Below, one piece after another: positions 63,206 to 64,000 of a stretch of 64,000 bases of DNA. Location of the stretch: the NCBI GenBank assembly GCA_035294245.1, contig DATGLG010000004.1, positions 62,001 to 126,000 of the forward strand. The letters are read 5' to 3'. Position numbers and translations under genes: made by a program. The notes beneath the pieces were generated by a model, which had not been told where the DNA came from, searched no databases, and saw only the letters and a program-made list of their open reading frames with translations. This stretch comes from DATGLG01 sp035294245 (lineage in GTDB: Bacteria; Pseudomonadota; Alphaproteobacteria; JACZXZ01). Position 1 is the first letter of the stretch. Each line of letters starts with the position of its first letter.

Positions 63206-63715
63206 ATGACCGACACGACCAGCCTGCCGAATGGAAATGGCGACGATTCATCCGGCGCTGCGCAGCCTGCGCAGGGAACGCATCCGCTGCTCGCCATCAA
63301 GGCGCAATATGTGAAGGATCTTTCCTTCGAGAATCCTCGCGCGCCCGCGAGCCTTCAAGCCGTGCAGAGTCCGCCTGCCGTGCAGATCACGGTGAATGTC
63401 AGCGCGCAGCGCCTGACCGAATCCGATTACGAGGTCACGCTGACCATCAACGCCCATGCCAAGATCGGCGAGGACGCGCTTTTCCTCGTCGAGCTGACCT
63501 ATGGCGGCATCGTAGCGGTGGGAAACGTGGCCGCCGAGCACCTGCGGCCGATTCTGCTGATCGAGGCGCCGCGGCTGCTCTTCCCCTTCGCCCGCAACAT
63601 CATCGCGGATGCCACGCGCGAGGGCGGCTTCCCCCCGCTTCTCATCCAGCCCGTCGATTTCGTCGATCTCTATCGCCGCGACGTGGCCCAACAGAGCCAG
63701 GCGCGCAACGCCTGA
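63206..63715 (+). CDS. secB: Protein-export chaperone SecB
   Basis: SecB keeps exported proteins unfolded and delivers them to SecA. The 169-residue protein has the typical beta-sheet motifs AIKAQYVKDLSFENP, VQITVNVSAQRL and LLIEAPRLLFPFARNIIADA, and PPLLIQPVDFVDLY. The ATG at 63206 follows GAGGAG. It is convergent with dnaQ, 8 bp away. Confidence 0.96.
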   Translation: MTDTTSLPNGNGDDSSGAAQPAQGTHPLLAIKAQYVKDLSFENPRAPASLQAVQSPPAVQITVNVSAQRLTESDYEVTLTINAHAKIGEDALFLVELTYGGIVAVGNVAAEHLRPILLIEAPRLLFPFARNIIADATREGGFPPLLIQPVDFVDLYRRDVAQQSQARNA

Positions 63716-63723
63716 CAGGCCGG

Positions 63724-64000
63724 CTATAGCGGCCAGAGGGGGTCCTTGAGCCGGGCCACCATGGCCTGATGCGCGGCGATCTCCTCGCGGCTGGGCGCGT
63801 GAGGACGCGGCGGCCGGAAGATCCGATCCATCGCTTGCAAGCCCACGACGGCGGTGGCATCCGCCGCGAGACCGAGAGTGGGCTGACGACCGCCGAGGAG
63901 CTCCAGGTAGACTTGGGCGAGGAGGCTGCAATCGACCAGGGCGCCATGGAGCGTGCGCGCGGTGGTATCGATCATGAAGCGCCGGCACAGCGCGTCCAAG
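63724..64000 (-). CDS. dnaQ: DNA polymerase III epsilon subunit, C-terminal part (partial)
   Basis: This is the last 91 or so codons of the proofreading exonuclease, cut by the right edge. The exonuclease motif III region RTLHGALVDCSLLAQVYLEL, with the His and Asp of HGALVD, is present and the flanking LDALCRRFMID-type sequence matches DnaQ. The C-terminal tail that binds the polymerase subunit is Pro/Arg-rich. The secB-dnaQ neighbourhood is common in Alphaproteobacteria. Confidence 0.88.
   Translation of the reverse strand, partial: LDALCRRFMIDTTARTLHGALVDCSLLAQVYLELLGGRQPTLGLAADATAVVGLQAMDRIFRPPRPHAPSREEIAAHQAMVARLKDPLWPL

Overview
The window is a G+C-rich chromosomal segment from an alphaproteobacterium, most likely of a Rhodospirillales-like or related lineage (inference from gene neighbourhoods, not from a search). 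Evidence for this is a run of clusters typical of that class: glnD-mutS, phoR/phoU/phoB, hrcA-grpE, dnaK-dnaJ, rph-rdgB-hemW, rsmI-yraN-gshB, hisBHAFE beside hslVU, and secB-fxsA-Tim44-mltA-smr, ending in dnaQ. No rRNA, tRNA, CRISPR array or transposase was seen. Both ends cut genes: glnD on the left and dnaQ on the right.

Layout. 1-9.5 kb: glnD, a lipoprotein, mutS, malic enzyme maeB, and the phosphate regulators phoR, phoU and phoB, with a three-unit Pho-box-like array at the end of phoR and no pst genes between them. 9.5-14 kb: a leftward ald / macro-domain / Pat-type acetyltransferase cluster. 14-17.7 kb: a HAD hydrolase, an AmpG-like permease and a membrane-anchored alpha/beta hydrolase that has lost its catalytic serine. 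17.7-19.8 kb is the only accessory-looking stretch: a candidate small RNA with terminator, a GDCCVxC cysteine protein, an AT-richer antitoxin-like HTH gene and a PIN toxin broken by an in-frame stop. 19.8-29 kb: typA, adenosine kinase, an EI24 membrane protein, bactofilin, a lipoprotein, a PAS protein, nth, a DUF2244 protein and dapB. 27.9-33.2 kb: the chaperone block dnaJ, dnaK, grpE and hrcA, with a good sigma32 promoter before dnaK. 33.4-40.7 kb: rph, rdgB, hemW, an LpoA-like lipoprotein, rsmI, yraN, a SirB1 protein and gshB. 41-49.3 kb: a chemoreceptor with a duplicated sensor, a HAD phosphatase, comM and a polar amino acid ABC operon. 49.3-56.3 kb: a HIT protein, hisE/F/A/H/B, a cNMP-FHA fusion gene, hslVU with its own sigma32-like promoter, and an XRE regulator. 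56.5-64 kb: smr, lutCBA, mltA, Tim44, fxsA, a histidine phosphatase, secB and dnaQ.

Most of the window is housekeeping, and I do not see a complete novel multi-gene system. The observations most worth following are the candidate sRNA at 17.8 kb, the doubly damaged PIN toxin with a palindrome at the antitoxin start, the Pho-box array inside phoR, the ald-macro-Pat cluster, the duplicated chemoreceptor sensor, the matched sigma32 promoters of dnaK and hslVU, and the pseudo-hydrolase.
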